64,000 bases of DNA from Bradyrhizobium lablabi (lineage in GTDB: Bacteria; Pseudomonadota; Alphaproteobacteria; Rhizobiales; Xanthobacteraceae): NCBI RefSeq assembly GCF_001440475.1, contig NZ_LLYB01000082.1:1-64000 (forward strand). The letters run 5' to 3'. The position numbers and the translations under genes are program-made. This document shows, piece by piece, positions 25,674 through 32,879 of this stretch (its first letter is position 1; each line of letters begins with the position of its first letter). The notes beneath the pieces were generated by a model. That model had not been told where the DNA came from. It made no database searches and saw only the letters and a list, made by a program, of their open reading frames with translations.

Positions 25674-26372
25674 ATGCCGTCCATTCCCTCGCATAAACCC
25701 TATCGTGTCGGCCGCTCCCGCACCGGCCTTGGCCTCTTCGCCACCAAGCCGATCAAGAAGGGCAGCAAGATCATCCGCTATTTCGGGCCGCTCCTGGATT
25801 CGAAAAAGAAGGACGAGGACGCGATCGAGAACAAATATCTGTTCGAGCTGACCGACCGCTGGACTATCGACGGCTCGGTGCGCAAGAACATCGCCCGCTA
25901 CATCAACCACGCCTGCAAGCCGAACGCGGAATCCGACGTTCGCCCACGCAAGCGCAAGGTGTTCATCCGCGCCATCAAGAACATCGAGCCGGGCGAGGAG
26001 ATCAATTACGATTACGGCACCGACTATTTCAAAGCCTACCTGAAGCCGATCGGCTGCAAATGCGACGCTTGCGAGAAAAAGCGCAAAAAGAAGCGCGCGG
26101 AAGCGCGAGCCGAGAAGGCCCGCCTGAAGGCCAAGGCCGAGCGCAAGGCGCTGAAAAAGGCCGAGAAGCTGGCGAAGGAACAAGCCAGGCTGAAGGAAAA
26201 ATTGAAGGCGAAGGCTGAGAAGAACGCGAAGAAGCTCAACGGCCATTCGCTGAACGGCAAGTCGCTGAATGGTAAGCATCTGAACGGCACCAGCCGCGCC
26301 AGGGTCGCCGGAAGGAAACCGGCCGGCCGGAAACAACCGGCCTCCGCGCCGGCTCCGGCCTTTCAGGCCTAG
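25674..26372 (+). CDS. SET-domain protein with long Lys/Ala-rich tail
   Basis: The 232-residue protein has a nearly complete SET methyltransferase core: RTGLGLFATKPIKKGSKII (about 15-33), YINHACKPNAESD (the NHxCxPN cofactor motif), EEINYDYG, and post-SET cysteines CKCDAC. The last 90 residues are a Lys/Ala/Glu/Arg tail, then four LNG[HKT] repeats and a basic Pro/Ala end. SET enzymes methylate lysines. Bacterial members have few known targets. No clear ribosome site precedes the ATG at 25674, chosen because the domain begins there. Confidence 0.85.
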   Translation: MPSIPSHKPYRVGRSRTGLGLFATKPIKKGSKIIRYFGPLLDSKKKDEDAIENKYLFELTDRWTIDGSVRKNIARYINHACKPNAESDVRPRKRKVFIRAIKNIEPGEEINYDYGTDYFKAYLKPIGCKCDACEKKRKKKRAEARAEKARLKAKAERKALKKAEKLAKEQARLKEKLKAKAEKNAKKLNGHSLNGKSLNGKHLNGTSRARVAGRKPAGRKQPASAPAPAFQA

Positions 26373-26375
26373 ACG

Positions 26376-26696
26376 TCATCCGCGCTTGCGCACCGATTTC
26401 GGCAATAGCGCATTGCCGTAGTCGACTGCCGAGCGCTGAACGATCGCGCCGGTTTCGTCGACCACGACGCGAAAGCGGCGGTGCTCGGCGAAGAAGGTCA
26501 GGCGGTGCCGACCGAGATCGGCATCGACCCCGCGCTCGGCAAGGCTCGTGATCCTGCCCGCGCGCATCTCTTCCTGCAGCCGCGCCGGCGCCACGCCCAG
26601 GCCTTCGGCGACGATGGCGGCGTCGATCTGGATGGTGCCATTTTCGAACGCGATCGGTTTCATTTGCAGCACCTGATGCTTCGTTGTCGCCGTCAT
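26376..26696 (-). CDS. DUF6522-like small protein coupled to the NsrR-like regulator
   Basis: The 106-residue protein has PIAFENGTIQIDAAIVAEGL, LQEEMRAGRITSLAERG and RHRLTFFAEHRRFRVVVDET. This fits DUF6522, a family I associate with nitrogen-oxide stress genes in alphaproteobacteria. Its ATG (26696) overlaps the regulator's stop in an ATGA junction, so translation is coupled. It has no membrane segment or cysteine motif. Its function is unknown. Confidence 0.68.
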   Translation of the reverse strand: MTATTKHQVLQMKPIAFENGTIQIDAAIVAEGLGVAPARLQEEMRAGRITSLAERGVDADLGRHRLTFFAEHRRFRVVVDETGAIVQRSAVDYGNALLPKSVRKRG

Positions 26697-27121
26697 GCGT
26701 GGGCCTGATACCGCCTGGCCGGCGCGGGATAGGCGCATTCCGCCAGCGTCGTGGTGTCGAGCTCGCGCATGAAGGCTTCGCGCGCGGCGGCGAGCTTTGC
26801 CTTCAGCCGGCAGCGCGGCTTCAGCACACAATTACCGCCGTCCTCGCGAAAACATTCGACCAGTGGCGGACCTTCGAGGGCGCGCACCACTTCGCCGATC
26901 GTGATCGTTTGCGCCGGCCGGGCCAGCATGAAGCCGCCGCCGACGCCACGCTGGGTCGAGATGAAACCGCTATCGGCGAGGTCGCGCACCACCTTGGCCA
27001 GATGGTTGCGGGAAATGCCGAACTCGGCCGCGATCTCGTTTGTGGCGAAGCAGCGGTCGGGTTCGCCCGCCAGCCGCATCAACGCGCGCAACGCGAAATC
27101 CGTGAACGACGTCAGGCGCAT
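26693..27121 (-). CDS. nsrR: Rrf2-family regulator, NsrR type
   Basis: The 142-residue protein has an N-terminal winged helix (MRLTSFTDFALRALMRLA; IAAEFGISRNHLAKVVRDLA; TQRGVGGGFMLARP) and three cysteines for an iron-sulfur cluster (C90, C98, C104; PRCRLK), as in NsrR, the nitric-oxide sensor. It is divergent from a truncated hemoglobin gene. The gap holds a perfect palindrome of NsrR-box geometry. The cluster type cannot be told from sequence. Confidence 0.85.
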   Translation of the reverse strand: MRLTSFTDFALRALMRLAGEPDRCFATNEIAAEFGISRNHLAKVVRDLADSGFISTQRGVGGGFMLARPAQTITIGEVVRALEGPPLVECFREDGGNCVLKPRCRLKAKLAAAREAFMRELDTTTLAECAYPAPARRYQAHA

Positions 27122-27144
27122 GGGAGCCCCTTCAAAAGAACTGC

Positions 27145-27192
27145 TTGCAAATCATCTATAGCCGTCTAAATAGGTATTTGAAATACCTATTT
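27145..27192 (+). promoter_or_regulatory. Hemoglobin promoter with NsrR-type palindrome
   Basis: At 27168-27192 two 12-base arms (AAATAGGTATTT and its exact complement) flank one G. The inner 11-1-11 spacing equals the known NsrR box. Upstream TTGCAA (27145-27150), 16 bases and TAAATA (27167-27172) form a sigma70-like promoter for the hemoglobin gene, whose -10 lies in the palindrome, so binding would block transcription. Confidence 0.85.
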
Positions 27193-27208
27193 AAGGGCAG
27201 GCGCGGAA

Positions 27209-27679
27209 ATGGAAGCGATCGTGGCAGGGCCGGAGCGGCGTGAGCGCTTGACGGCCGAGATCATGGAGCGGACGGGCATCGATGAGGCGATGATCGAGCG
27301 CCTGGTGCGCGGCTTCTACGCCAAGGTCCGCGAGGACGCGGTGCTCGGGCCGATCTTCGAGGCCCGGATCAGGGATTGGGAGCCGCATCTGGCCCAGATG
27401 TGCGCGTTCTGGTCGTCGGTCGCGCTGATGACGGGGCGCTATCATGGCACGCCGATGGCCAAGCATCTGCCGCTGCCGGTCGACGCCGCGCATTTCGACC
27501 GCTGGCTCGGCTTGTTCGAGGCCACCGCCCGCGAAATCTGCCCACCCGCAGCGGAGTCGCATTTCGTGGAGCGGGCGCGGCGGATCGCGGCGAGCCTTGA
27601 ACTCGGCATCGCCGGCGCCCAGGGCGTCATGCTCGGCAATGGGGAACGATTTCGGCGTAATCAGGCAGGAGCAGTGTGA
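27209..27679 (+). CDS. Group III truncated hemoglobin
   Basis: The 156-residue protein has the features of the third truncated-globin group: LVRGFYAKVREDAVLGPIFE near the start, PHLAQMCAFWSSVALMTGRY in the middle and a likely proximal His in DAAHFDRWLGLFEATA. Such globins bind oxygen and nitric oxide. Placement behind an NsrR-type palindrome supports a role in nitric-oxide stress. The stop codon overlaps the next gene's ATG (TGATG), pointing to coupled translation. Confidence 0.88.
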   Translation: MEAIVAGPERRERLTAEIMERTGIDEAMIERLVRGFYAKVREDAVLGPIFEARIRDWEPHLAQMCAFWSSVALMTGRYHGTPMAKHLPLPVDAAHFDRWLGLFEATAREICPPAAESHFVERARRIAASLELGIAGAQGVMLGNGERFRRNQAGAV

Positions 27680-27813
27680 TGGCTTATCGTGCACATGTCG
27701 TGACGAACAAGGAGCAGGCCGACCCGTATTCGGGCAGCAGCCTGGTGCCGATGCTGGTCATCGGGCTGGTGCTGACATTTGCGGGAATGATCGCGGCGTT
27801 GGTTTTGAGCTGA
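27679..27813 (+). CDS. 44-residue single-helix membrane protein
   Basis: The short frame begins in the TGATG overlap with the hemoglobin stop. It codes for a polar N-terminus (MAYRAHVVTNKEQADPYSGS) and one membrane helix (LVPMLVIGLVLTFAGMIAAL). The overlap and the clean one-helix design argue for a real gene. It probably acts at the inner membrane with the hemoglobin or a respiratory enzyme. That role is a guess. Confidence 0.7.
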   Translation: MAYRAHVVTNKEQADPYSGSSLVPMLVIGLVLTFAGMIAALVLS

Positions 27814-27825
27814 GGCTCTGTCCCC

Positions 27826-27908
27826 GTCATTGGGAGCGAAGCGAAGCAATCCACTTCTCCACCTGTTGAGGCATGGATTGCTTCGTCGCTTTGCTCCTCG
27901 CAATGACG
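27826..27908. repeat. Dispersed palindromic repeat, CATTGCGAGCGAAGCG family
   Basis: It starts GTCATTGGGAGCGAAGCGAA and ends CGTCGCTTTGCTCCTCGCAA followed by TGACGG, an imperfect inverted repeat of about 83 bases. It is a second, more symmetrical member of the family at 2133-2242. It separates the hemoglobin unit from a convergent membrane-protein gene. Confidence 0.85.
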
Positions 27909-27916
27909 GCTGTGGC

Positions 27917-28315
27917 TTAAGCCGTCACCGTCTCATCGCTTTTGCGCAGGCCGATATACTGCAGTTCCGCAAACACGCCCGTTGCAATCGCCTGCGCCAC
28001 GATGAAGACCTGACCGAGCAGGTTCGGCGACACCGCGCCGGAGAACAGTAGCGCGATGCTGCCGAGCGTCCATGCGGCGTTACCTACGATCACCAGCAGC
28101 ACCAGCGCCTTCATCACCGTCGACCTCGTGGCCAGCCAGCCGACCAGCGCCGTGTAGGCGATCAGGAACAGGCCGGTCTCGCGCAATAAGACTTCCGGCA
28201 GATTGAGGAAGGGCGCGAGCGCGCCGGCGCCGAGCGTCAGCGCGACCGCGGCGACGCCGCTGAAGAGAGCGTCGGCGAGCAGGGCGCGGCTCAGGAAGGT
28301 GGACGGATGGATCAT
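27917..28315 (-). CDS. Four-helix membrane protein of unknown function
   Basis: The 132-residue protein has four hydrophobic helices (about 15-35, 48-62, 68-90 and 98-118) with short loops. It shows FLIAYTALVGWLATRSTV and ALVLLVIVGNAAWTLGSIAL. It starts with ATG at 28315. No transporter or enzyme motif is visible. It lies downstream of another small membrane protein, and both face away from an MmyB-type regulator that may control them. Confidence 0.72.
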   Translation of the reverse strand: MIHPSTFLSRALLADALFSGVAAVALTLGAGALAPFLNLPEVLLRETGLFLIAYTALVGWLATRSTVMKALVLLVIVGNAAWTLGSIALLFSGAVSPNLLGQVFIVAQAIATGVFAELQYIGLRKSDETVTA

Positions 28316-28356
28316 GACAGTACTCCTTTGCTTGGGGGACTTTGGGCGAAACAGGA

Positions 28357-28578
28357 TCAGTGTCTCAGCAGTGACCGGAGCTGACGCCTCAGCCGCATCG
28401 GGCAGAGCGCCTTGCCGATCCTGTTCTCGATCGTCTGCACCCGCACGAACATGAACACGCCAGTGGCGTGCACGACCGGCTGCGGCATGTTGAGCGAGCG
28501 CGCCACGAGCCAGGTGGCCAGATCGACCATCCAGGGGATCACGGCGGCGGCGAGACGGAACAGCGAAAGCATCAGCAT
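28357..28578 (-). CDS. Small membrane protein of unknown function
   Basis: The 73-residue protein has a hydrophobic N-terminal half (MLMLSLFRLAAAVIPWMVDL), a second weaker helix (VVHATGVFMFVRVQTI) and a very basic end (RLRRQLRSLLRH). AGGAGA lies six bases before the ATG. It is divergent from the first MmyB-type regulator gene, with 100 bases between, and 41 bases upstream of the four-helix protein gene. Confidence 0.68.
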   Translation of the reverse strand: MLMLSLFRLAAAVIPWMVDLATWLVARSLNMPQPVVHATGVFMFVRVQTIENRIGKALCPMRLRRQLRSLLRH

Positions 28579-28678
28579 GGGTCATCTCCTGTGCCCCCAA
28601 GATGACCCGGCCCGTGGCCCGTTTCGATTACCTGGGACGTAATGGAATGGGTGAAATTCGCATGGTAGGTTTTCCACC

Positions 28679-29500
28679 ATGAACGCACATGCTGCCACGG
28701 CGCGAGCCGAACGAACCCAGCCCGTCCATATCGGCGATCACCTGCGCGAATGGCGCCAACGCCGCCATCTGAGCCAGCTCGATCTGGCGGGAGATGCCGA
28801 GATATCCGCGCGTCATCTCAGCTTTGTGGAGACCGGCCGCGCCGCGCCGTCGCGCGAAATGGTGCTGAAGCTCGCCGAACGATTGGAGGTTCCCTTGCGT
28901 GAACGCAACGTACTCCTGGTCGCGGCGGGCTTTGCGCCGGCCTTTCCGCAGCGCTCGCTGGATGATCCCGCGCTGAAGTCCGCCCGCCAGGCGATCGACC
29001 TGGTGCTGAAGGCGCATGAGCCGAATCCGGCGCTGGCCTATGACCGGCGCTGGAATCTGGTGACCGCCAACCGGATGGTGGCGCCGCTGCTCGATGGCAT
29101 CCCGCCGCACCGGCTCGGGCAGCCCATCAATATTATGCGCCTCGCCTTCCATCCCGAGGGGCTGGCGCTGCGCACGGTCAATCTCGCCGAATGGAGCGCG
29201 CATCTTTTGGAGCGGCTGCATCGCCAGTGCGAGGCGACGGCCGACCCTGAATTGCTCAAGCTGTATCAGGAGCTGAAGGCCTATCGGATGCCGGCGCGGT
29301 CCGGCCCGATCTCGGCCGACAATGTCGCGATCCCGTTCAAGCTGCGGCTCGGGAACGAGGTGCTGAGCTTCATCTCGACGACCATGGTGTTCGGCACGCC
29401 CGTCGATATCACGTTGCAGGAGCTGGCGCTGGAGACGTTCTTCCCGGCGGATGATCTGACCGCCGAACGGATGCGGCAGGTGGCGGCGAAACTGCTGTGA
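28679..29500 (+). CDS. XRE-type regulator with MmyB-like ligand domain (first of pair)
   Basis: The 273-residue protein has an N-terminal helix-turn-helix (HLSQLDLAGDAEISARHLSF, about 30-50) and a C-terminal ligand domain with the MmyB-type pattern (YDRRWNLVTANRMVAPLLDG; FGTPVDITLQELALETFFPA). These regulators often sense a fatty-acid-like ligand and control neighbouring oxidoreductases. Here the divergent neighbours are small membrane proteins. The next gene codes for a paralogue of the same length. Confidence 0.87.
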   Translation: MNAHAATARAERTQPVHIGDHLREWRQRRHLSQLDLAGDAEISARHLSFVETGRAAPSREMVLKLAERLEVPLRERNVLLVAAGFAPAFPQRSLDDPALKSARQAIDLVLKAHEPNPALAYDRRWNLVTANRMVAPLLDGIPPHRLGQPINIMRLAFHPEGLALRTVNLAEWSAHLLERLHRQCEATADPELLKLYQELKAYRMPARSGPISADNVAIPFKLRLGNEVLSFISTTMVFGTPVDITLQELALETFFPADDLTAERMRQVAAKLL

Positions 29501-29548
29501 TGCGTAGGAGCCGTTTACAGCGCCGCGTCCCGCTCGCATAATCGCCGC

Positions 29549-30370
29549 ATGGACTCTCGCCAACATGCACCATCGCCGATCAACGCCGTCGGCGATCTCC
29601 TGCGCGGCTGGCGCAACCGCCGCGCCATGAGCCAGGCCGATCTCGCCTTCGAGGCCGGCATCTCGATCAAGCATCTGAGCTATGTCGAGACCGGCAAGGC
29701 CGCGGGCAGCCGCGACATCCTGCTGCAACTGGCGGCCGCGCTCGGTCTCTCCCTGCGCGACCGCAACGCGTTGCTCGAGGCCGGCGGTTTTGCCCGGCAA
29801 TATGGCGAGCGCGATCTTTCCGCGCCCGAAGTTGCCGACGCCAAGCGCGCCATCGATCTGCTGCTGCGGCGGCATGAGCCGTTTCCGGCCATCGTCACCG
29901 ATCGGCGCTGGAACGTGATGCAAGCCAACCGCGCCGCCGCGCGGCTGATGACGATGTTGCTGGGAAAGGAGCGGATGACCCGGCCGCTCAACCACATGCG
30001 GATGTTTCTGGCGCCCGATGAACTGCGGCCATTCGTGGTGGACTGGCCCGATGTCGCCGCAGCACTGCTCGCGCGCGCCCGCCACGAGGCAATGGCCGCG
30101 CCGCTCGATCTGGCGCTGCAGTCGACATGGCGCGAGCTATTGAAGCTGCCCGATATCCCGACGCCGCAGCTCAACGAAACCGATGCGCCGGGGCCGCTCT
30201 GCGAGGTGCGCCTGAAGAAGGGCGACGTCAGCATCGGGCTGATCGGCGCCGTGCTGACGCTGGGCACGCCGCAGGATGTCACGCTGCAGGAATTGCGCGT
30301 CGAGATGTTCATGCCGGCGGACGCTGCCTCAGAGGCAGCGCTCACCGCGTTCGCCGCTCAGGATGCCTGA
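29549..30370 (+). CDS. XRE-type regulator with MmyB-like ligand domain (second of pair)
   Basis: The 273-residue protein is a paralogue of the preceding one: SQADLAFEAGISIKHLSYVE for the helix-turn-helix, TDRRWNVMQANRAAARLMTM and LGTPQDVTLQELRVEMFMPA for the ligand domain. The gap between the two genes is 48 bases. Its last 13 bases overlap the convergent thioesterase gene. Two adjacent copies point to a local duplication followed by divergence. Confidence 0.87.
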   Translation: MDSRQHAPSPINAVGDLLRGWRNRRAMSQADLAFEAGISIKHLSYVETGKAAGSRDILLQLAAALGLSLRDRNALLEAGGFARQYGERDLSAPEVADAKRAIDLLLRRHEPFPAIVTDRRWNVMQANRAAARLMTMLLGKERMTRPLNHMRMFLAPDELRPFVVDWPDVAAALLARARHEAMAAPLDLALQSTWRELLKLPDIPTPQLNETDAPGPLCEVRLKKGDVSIGLIGAVLTLGTPQDVTLQELRVEMFMPADAASEAALTAFAAQDA

Positions 30371-31152
30371 GCCTGCGCCGCGCGCCGCTCGAAGGTCATG
30401 GCCTGCAACACCTCAGCAAACGGGCCCTTGCGATCGCTTAAGCTCGCCATGGTCAGCCCCGCGCCATCGGCGCCCGCACGGGTGCGCGAACGGATCAGAA
30501 TCCATTCGCCCTCCGGCGGGCGGAAGAAATACAGGCTGATCTCGGGATTGATGAAGGTCCATTCGCGCATGTCGACGATCTGGCCGACGCCGCTGGCAAA
30601 ATCCGCCGCCTGCACCGCCTGCAACAGCGGCGTGTTGGTCTCGCCTTCGACCATGGGCACGTCGAGCCGCATCCAGGCCGCCGCAGGGCCAGGCTTTTCC
30701 AGCGCGCCCTCGATCAGCCGCACCGAGACGTTCTGAAAGTAGCGGCTCCATTTCTGCGCAAAGGACGGCGGCGGCCTTCCGGTCTCCGGCGCGGCGTCGC
30801 TGGCGTCCTTCGAGAATGGATCGGCCGGGGACTCGCCGCCTTGCACCGTCAATAGCGCCGTGCAGCGGCCGATCTCGACATCGCCGTCCAGGAGGCGCAC
30901 CTGGATGGTCTTGGCCTTGCGGCCGTCGCGCAGCATCTCCGTCTCCAGTCCAAAGGCGCGCAACCCGGCCGGCCGCCACAGATCGAAGGTGAGGCGGCGC
31001 ACCGCGAAGCCGGAAGTTTTCGCCAGCCGCTCGACCTCGCGGGTCATCAGCGCGGTGGTCGCGCTGCCCTGCAGCATATCCGGCGACCATGGCCCGCCGG
31101 CATGTTCGGTGGCGCGAAACAGGGGGCCTTCCGGCTTGAAAATGGCGGTCAT
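30358..31152 (-). CDS. Double-hotdog acyl-CoA thioesterase
   Basis: The 264-residue protein fits the TesB-like thioesterases. The first hotdog has HAGGPWSPDMLQGSATTALM and VRRLTFDLWRPAG. The second has QAVQAADFASGVGQIVDMRE and NPEISLYFFRPPEGEWILIR with the usual Asp. It would release free acids from acyl-CoA. Its 3' end overlaps the convergent regulator gene by 13 bases. The substrate is unknown. A ligand-sensing regulator next door may respond to a related acyl compound. Confidence 0.82.
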   Translation of the reverse strand: MTAIFKPEGPLFRATEHAGGPWSPDMLQGSATTALMTREVERLAKTSGFAVRRLTFDLWRPAGLRAFGLETEMLRDGRKAKTIQVRLLDGDVEIGRCTALLTVQGGESPADPFSKDASDAAPETGRPPPSFAQKWSRYFQNVSVRLIEGALEKPGPAAAWMRLDVPMVEGETNTPLLQAVQAADFASGVGQIVDMREWTFINPEISLYFFRPPEGEWILIRSRTRAGADGAGLTMASLSDRKGPFAEVLQAMTFERRAAQAQAS

Positions 31153-31312
31153 TTGCAGGGCTCCGGTTCAGATCGATACGCGGAGTTCTAGAAAGGCCGG
31201 CCGGCTGCCACAATAACCGCGGAGGTGAAGTGATACGAGACATGCAAGCTGCACCCTTGTCTCCTTCGGCGATCTCATTACCTTCCGGGCATCATTCTGC
31301 GAGGAGACCCCG

Positions 31313-31978
31313 ATGAGCACCTTAAAACCCCTGAAGATCGACATCGTCTCCGACGTGGTTTGCCCCTGGTGCTACATCGGCAAGCGCCGGATCGAGAACG
31401 CGCTGGCGCTGGTGCCCGATGTTCCGGTCGAAGTGCGCTGGCGGCCGTTCTTCCTCAATTCCTGGGTGCCGCGAGAGGGCATCAGCCGCGACGAATATCT
31501 CACCGCCAAATTCGGCTCGGTCGAAGCCTACAAGGGCATCGCCGGCCGCGTCGTGGCGGCCGCGGGCGAGGAGGGGCTGACCTACCGGCCTGAGCTCGTG
31601 AAGCGCCAGCCCAATACCATCGATTGCCATCGGCTGATCCATTGGGCCGATGCCAAGGGCAAATCGGCCGAGATGAAGCAGCGCCTGATGGAATTGTACT
31701 TTCGCGATGGCGGTGACCTCACCGACGTGAACGTGCTGGTGCAGGCCGCAGCCGATATCGGCCTCGATGCCGATGACGTGCGCAAGCGACTTGCGACCGA
31801 CGAAGACGTCGCACTGATTTCCGGCCAGGCGCAGGAAGCCTCCGACAAGGGAATCTCGGGCGTGCCCACCTTCGTGTTCGCGCAGAAATATGCGGTGAAC
31901 GGCGCCCAGCCCGCCGAGCAACTCGCCCGCGCGATCCAGCAGGTCTCGGCCGAGATCAACGCGCAGGCGGCGGAGTAA
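31313..31978 (+). CDS. DsbA-family oxidoreductase, FrnE-like
   Basis: The 221-residue protein has a thioredoxin fold with CPWC at residues 17-20 (SDVVCPWCYIGKRRIE) and the late cis-Pro motif GVPTFVFAQKYAVNGAQP. This is the FrnE / 2-hydroxychromene-2-carboxylate isomerase branch of DsbA-like proteins, cytoplasmic since there is no signal peptide. AGGAGA precedes the ATG. The exact partner is unknown. It stands alone. Confidence 0.88.
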   Translation: MSTLKPLKIDIVSDVVCPWCYIGKRRIENALALVPDVPVEVRWRPFFLNSWVPREGISRDEYLTAKFGSVEAYKGIAGRVVAAAGEEGLTYRPELVKRQPNTIDCHRLIHWADAKGKSAEMKQRLMELYFRDGGDLTDVNVLVQAAADIGLDADDVRKRLATDEDVALISGQAQEASDKGISGVPTFVFAQKYAVNGAQPAEQLARAIQQVSAEINAQAAE

Positions 31979-31987
31979 GCGAGGACT

Positions 31988-32070
31988 TCTTCTCCCTCGC
32001 CCCGTTCTTGCGGGGTCGAGACGAGCGAAAGCTCGCTCTTAGAGGGGTGAGTGAGGGGCTTCTCTCCGCC
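31988..32070. repeat. Dispersed repeat, TTCTCCCTCGCCCCG family
   Basis: It starts CTTCTCCCTCGCCCCGTTCT, includes the small hairpin CGAGCGAAAGCTCG and ends GAGTGAGGGGCTTCTCTCC, so CCCTCGCCCC pairs with GGGGTGAGTG-like sequence. It fills the gap before the NIPSNAP gene. This family is well known to me from Bradyrhizobium intergenic DNA; one copy is in the window. Confidence 0.7.
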
Positions 32071-32142
32071 AACGCGGTCTAGCGGTTGACGATGTGCGTT
32101 GCCCCATGGAACTAGCAGCAAGAAAACACTCGGGGAGGCGTC

Positions 32143-32781
32143 ATGATCTACGAACTGCGAACCTACACCGTAAAGCCCGGCACGCTCGGCGACATGATCA
32201 AGGCCGCGAGCACCATCTCGCGCGACATCCGCAAGGACGATTACGGCAAGCTGGAAGGCTACTGGTCGACCGAGATCGGGCCGCTCAACCAGGTCCTGCA
32301 CATGTGGAGCTACAACAGTTTCGACGAACGCACGAAGATGCGGGCCGAGCTGGCCAAGAACCCGCGCTGGACCGGCGAGTATGTGCCGCTGATCCGCCCC
32401 TTGCTCGTCCGGCAGGAGGTACGCCTGATGAACGCGGTGAGGCCGCCGGTTGCCCCGGCATCGACGGGCAATGTCTATGAACTCCGCAATTACCGCGCCA
32501 AGGCGGCGGGCGGCCTCAAGCAATGGCTGGATGCGTTCACCGGCGTGCTGCCGGAGCGCGAGAAATATTCAAAGATCGTCGGCCTCTGGACCACCGAAGC
32601 GGGCCAACCGAATGAAGCCTGCCACATCTGGGCCTATCCCAGCTTGAATGCGCGGGCTGAAGCGCGCGGCAATGCGATGAAGGATCCGGCGTGGCAGGAA
32701 TTTTTGGGCAAGGGGCCGGGCTTCCTCGAGGAAATGCACTCGACCATCATGCTGCCGGCGCCGCATTCGCCGTTGAAGTGA
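32143..32781 (+). CDS. NIPSNAP-family protein with two domains
   Basis: The 212-residue protein has two ferredoxin-like NIPSNAP units: MIYELRTYTVKPGTLGDMIK with GYWSTEIGPLNQVLHMWSYN, and VYELRNYRAKAAGGLKQWLD with GLWTTEAGQPNEACHIWAYP. Each is about 100 residues. GGGGAGG precedes the ATG. Bacterial members are often linked to catabolic genes, but no such operon is near. The function is unknown. Confidence 0.87.
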   Translation: MIYELRTYTVKPGTLGDMIKAASTISRDIRKDDYGKLEGYWSTEIGPLNQVLHMWSYNSFDERTKMRAELAKNPRWTGEYVPLIRPLLVRQEVRLMNAVRPPVAPASTGNVYELRNYRAKAAGGLKQWLDAFTGVLPEREKYSKIVGLWTTEAGQPNEACHIWAYPSLNARAEARGNAMKDPAWQEFLGKGPGFLEEMHSTIMLPAPHSPLK

Positions 32782-32793
32782 GTTGCGAACAAC

Positions 32794-32877
32794 GTAGCCC
32801 GGATGGAGCGAAGCGCAATCCGGGCTGCCGCATCTAGCCGCCCGATCCCGGGTTACGCTTCGCTTCACCCGGGCTAC
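32794..32877. repeat. Dispersed inverted repeat, GTAGCCCGGATGGAGCGAAG family
   Basis: GTAGCCCGGATGGAGCGAAG and the closing CTTCGCTTCACCCGGGCTAC are inverted copies. It is the better-preserved member of the pair with 9236-9313. It lies between two convergent genes, ending two bases before the acyltransferase-cupin stop codon, and could end transcription from both sides. Confidence 0.85.
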
Positions 32878-32879
32878 GA

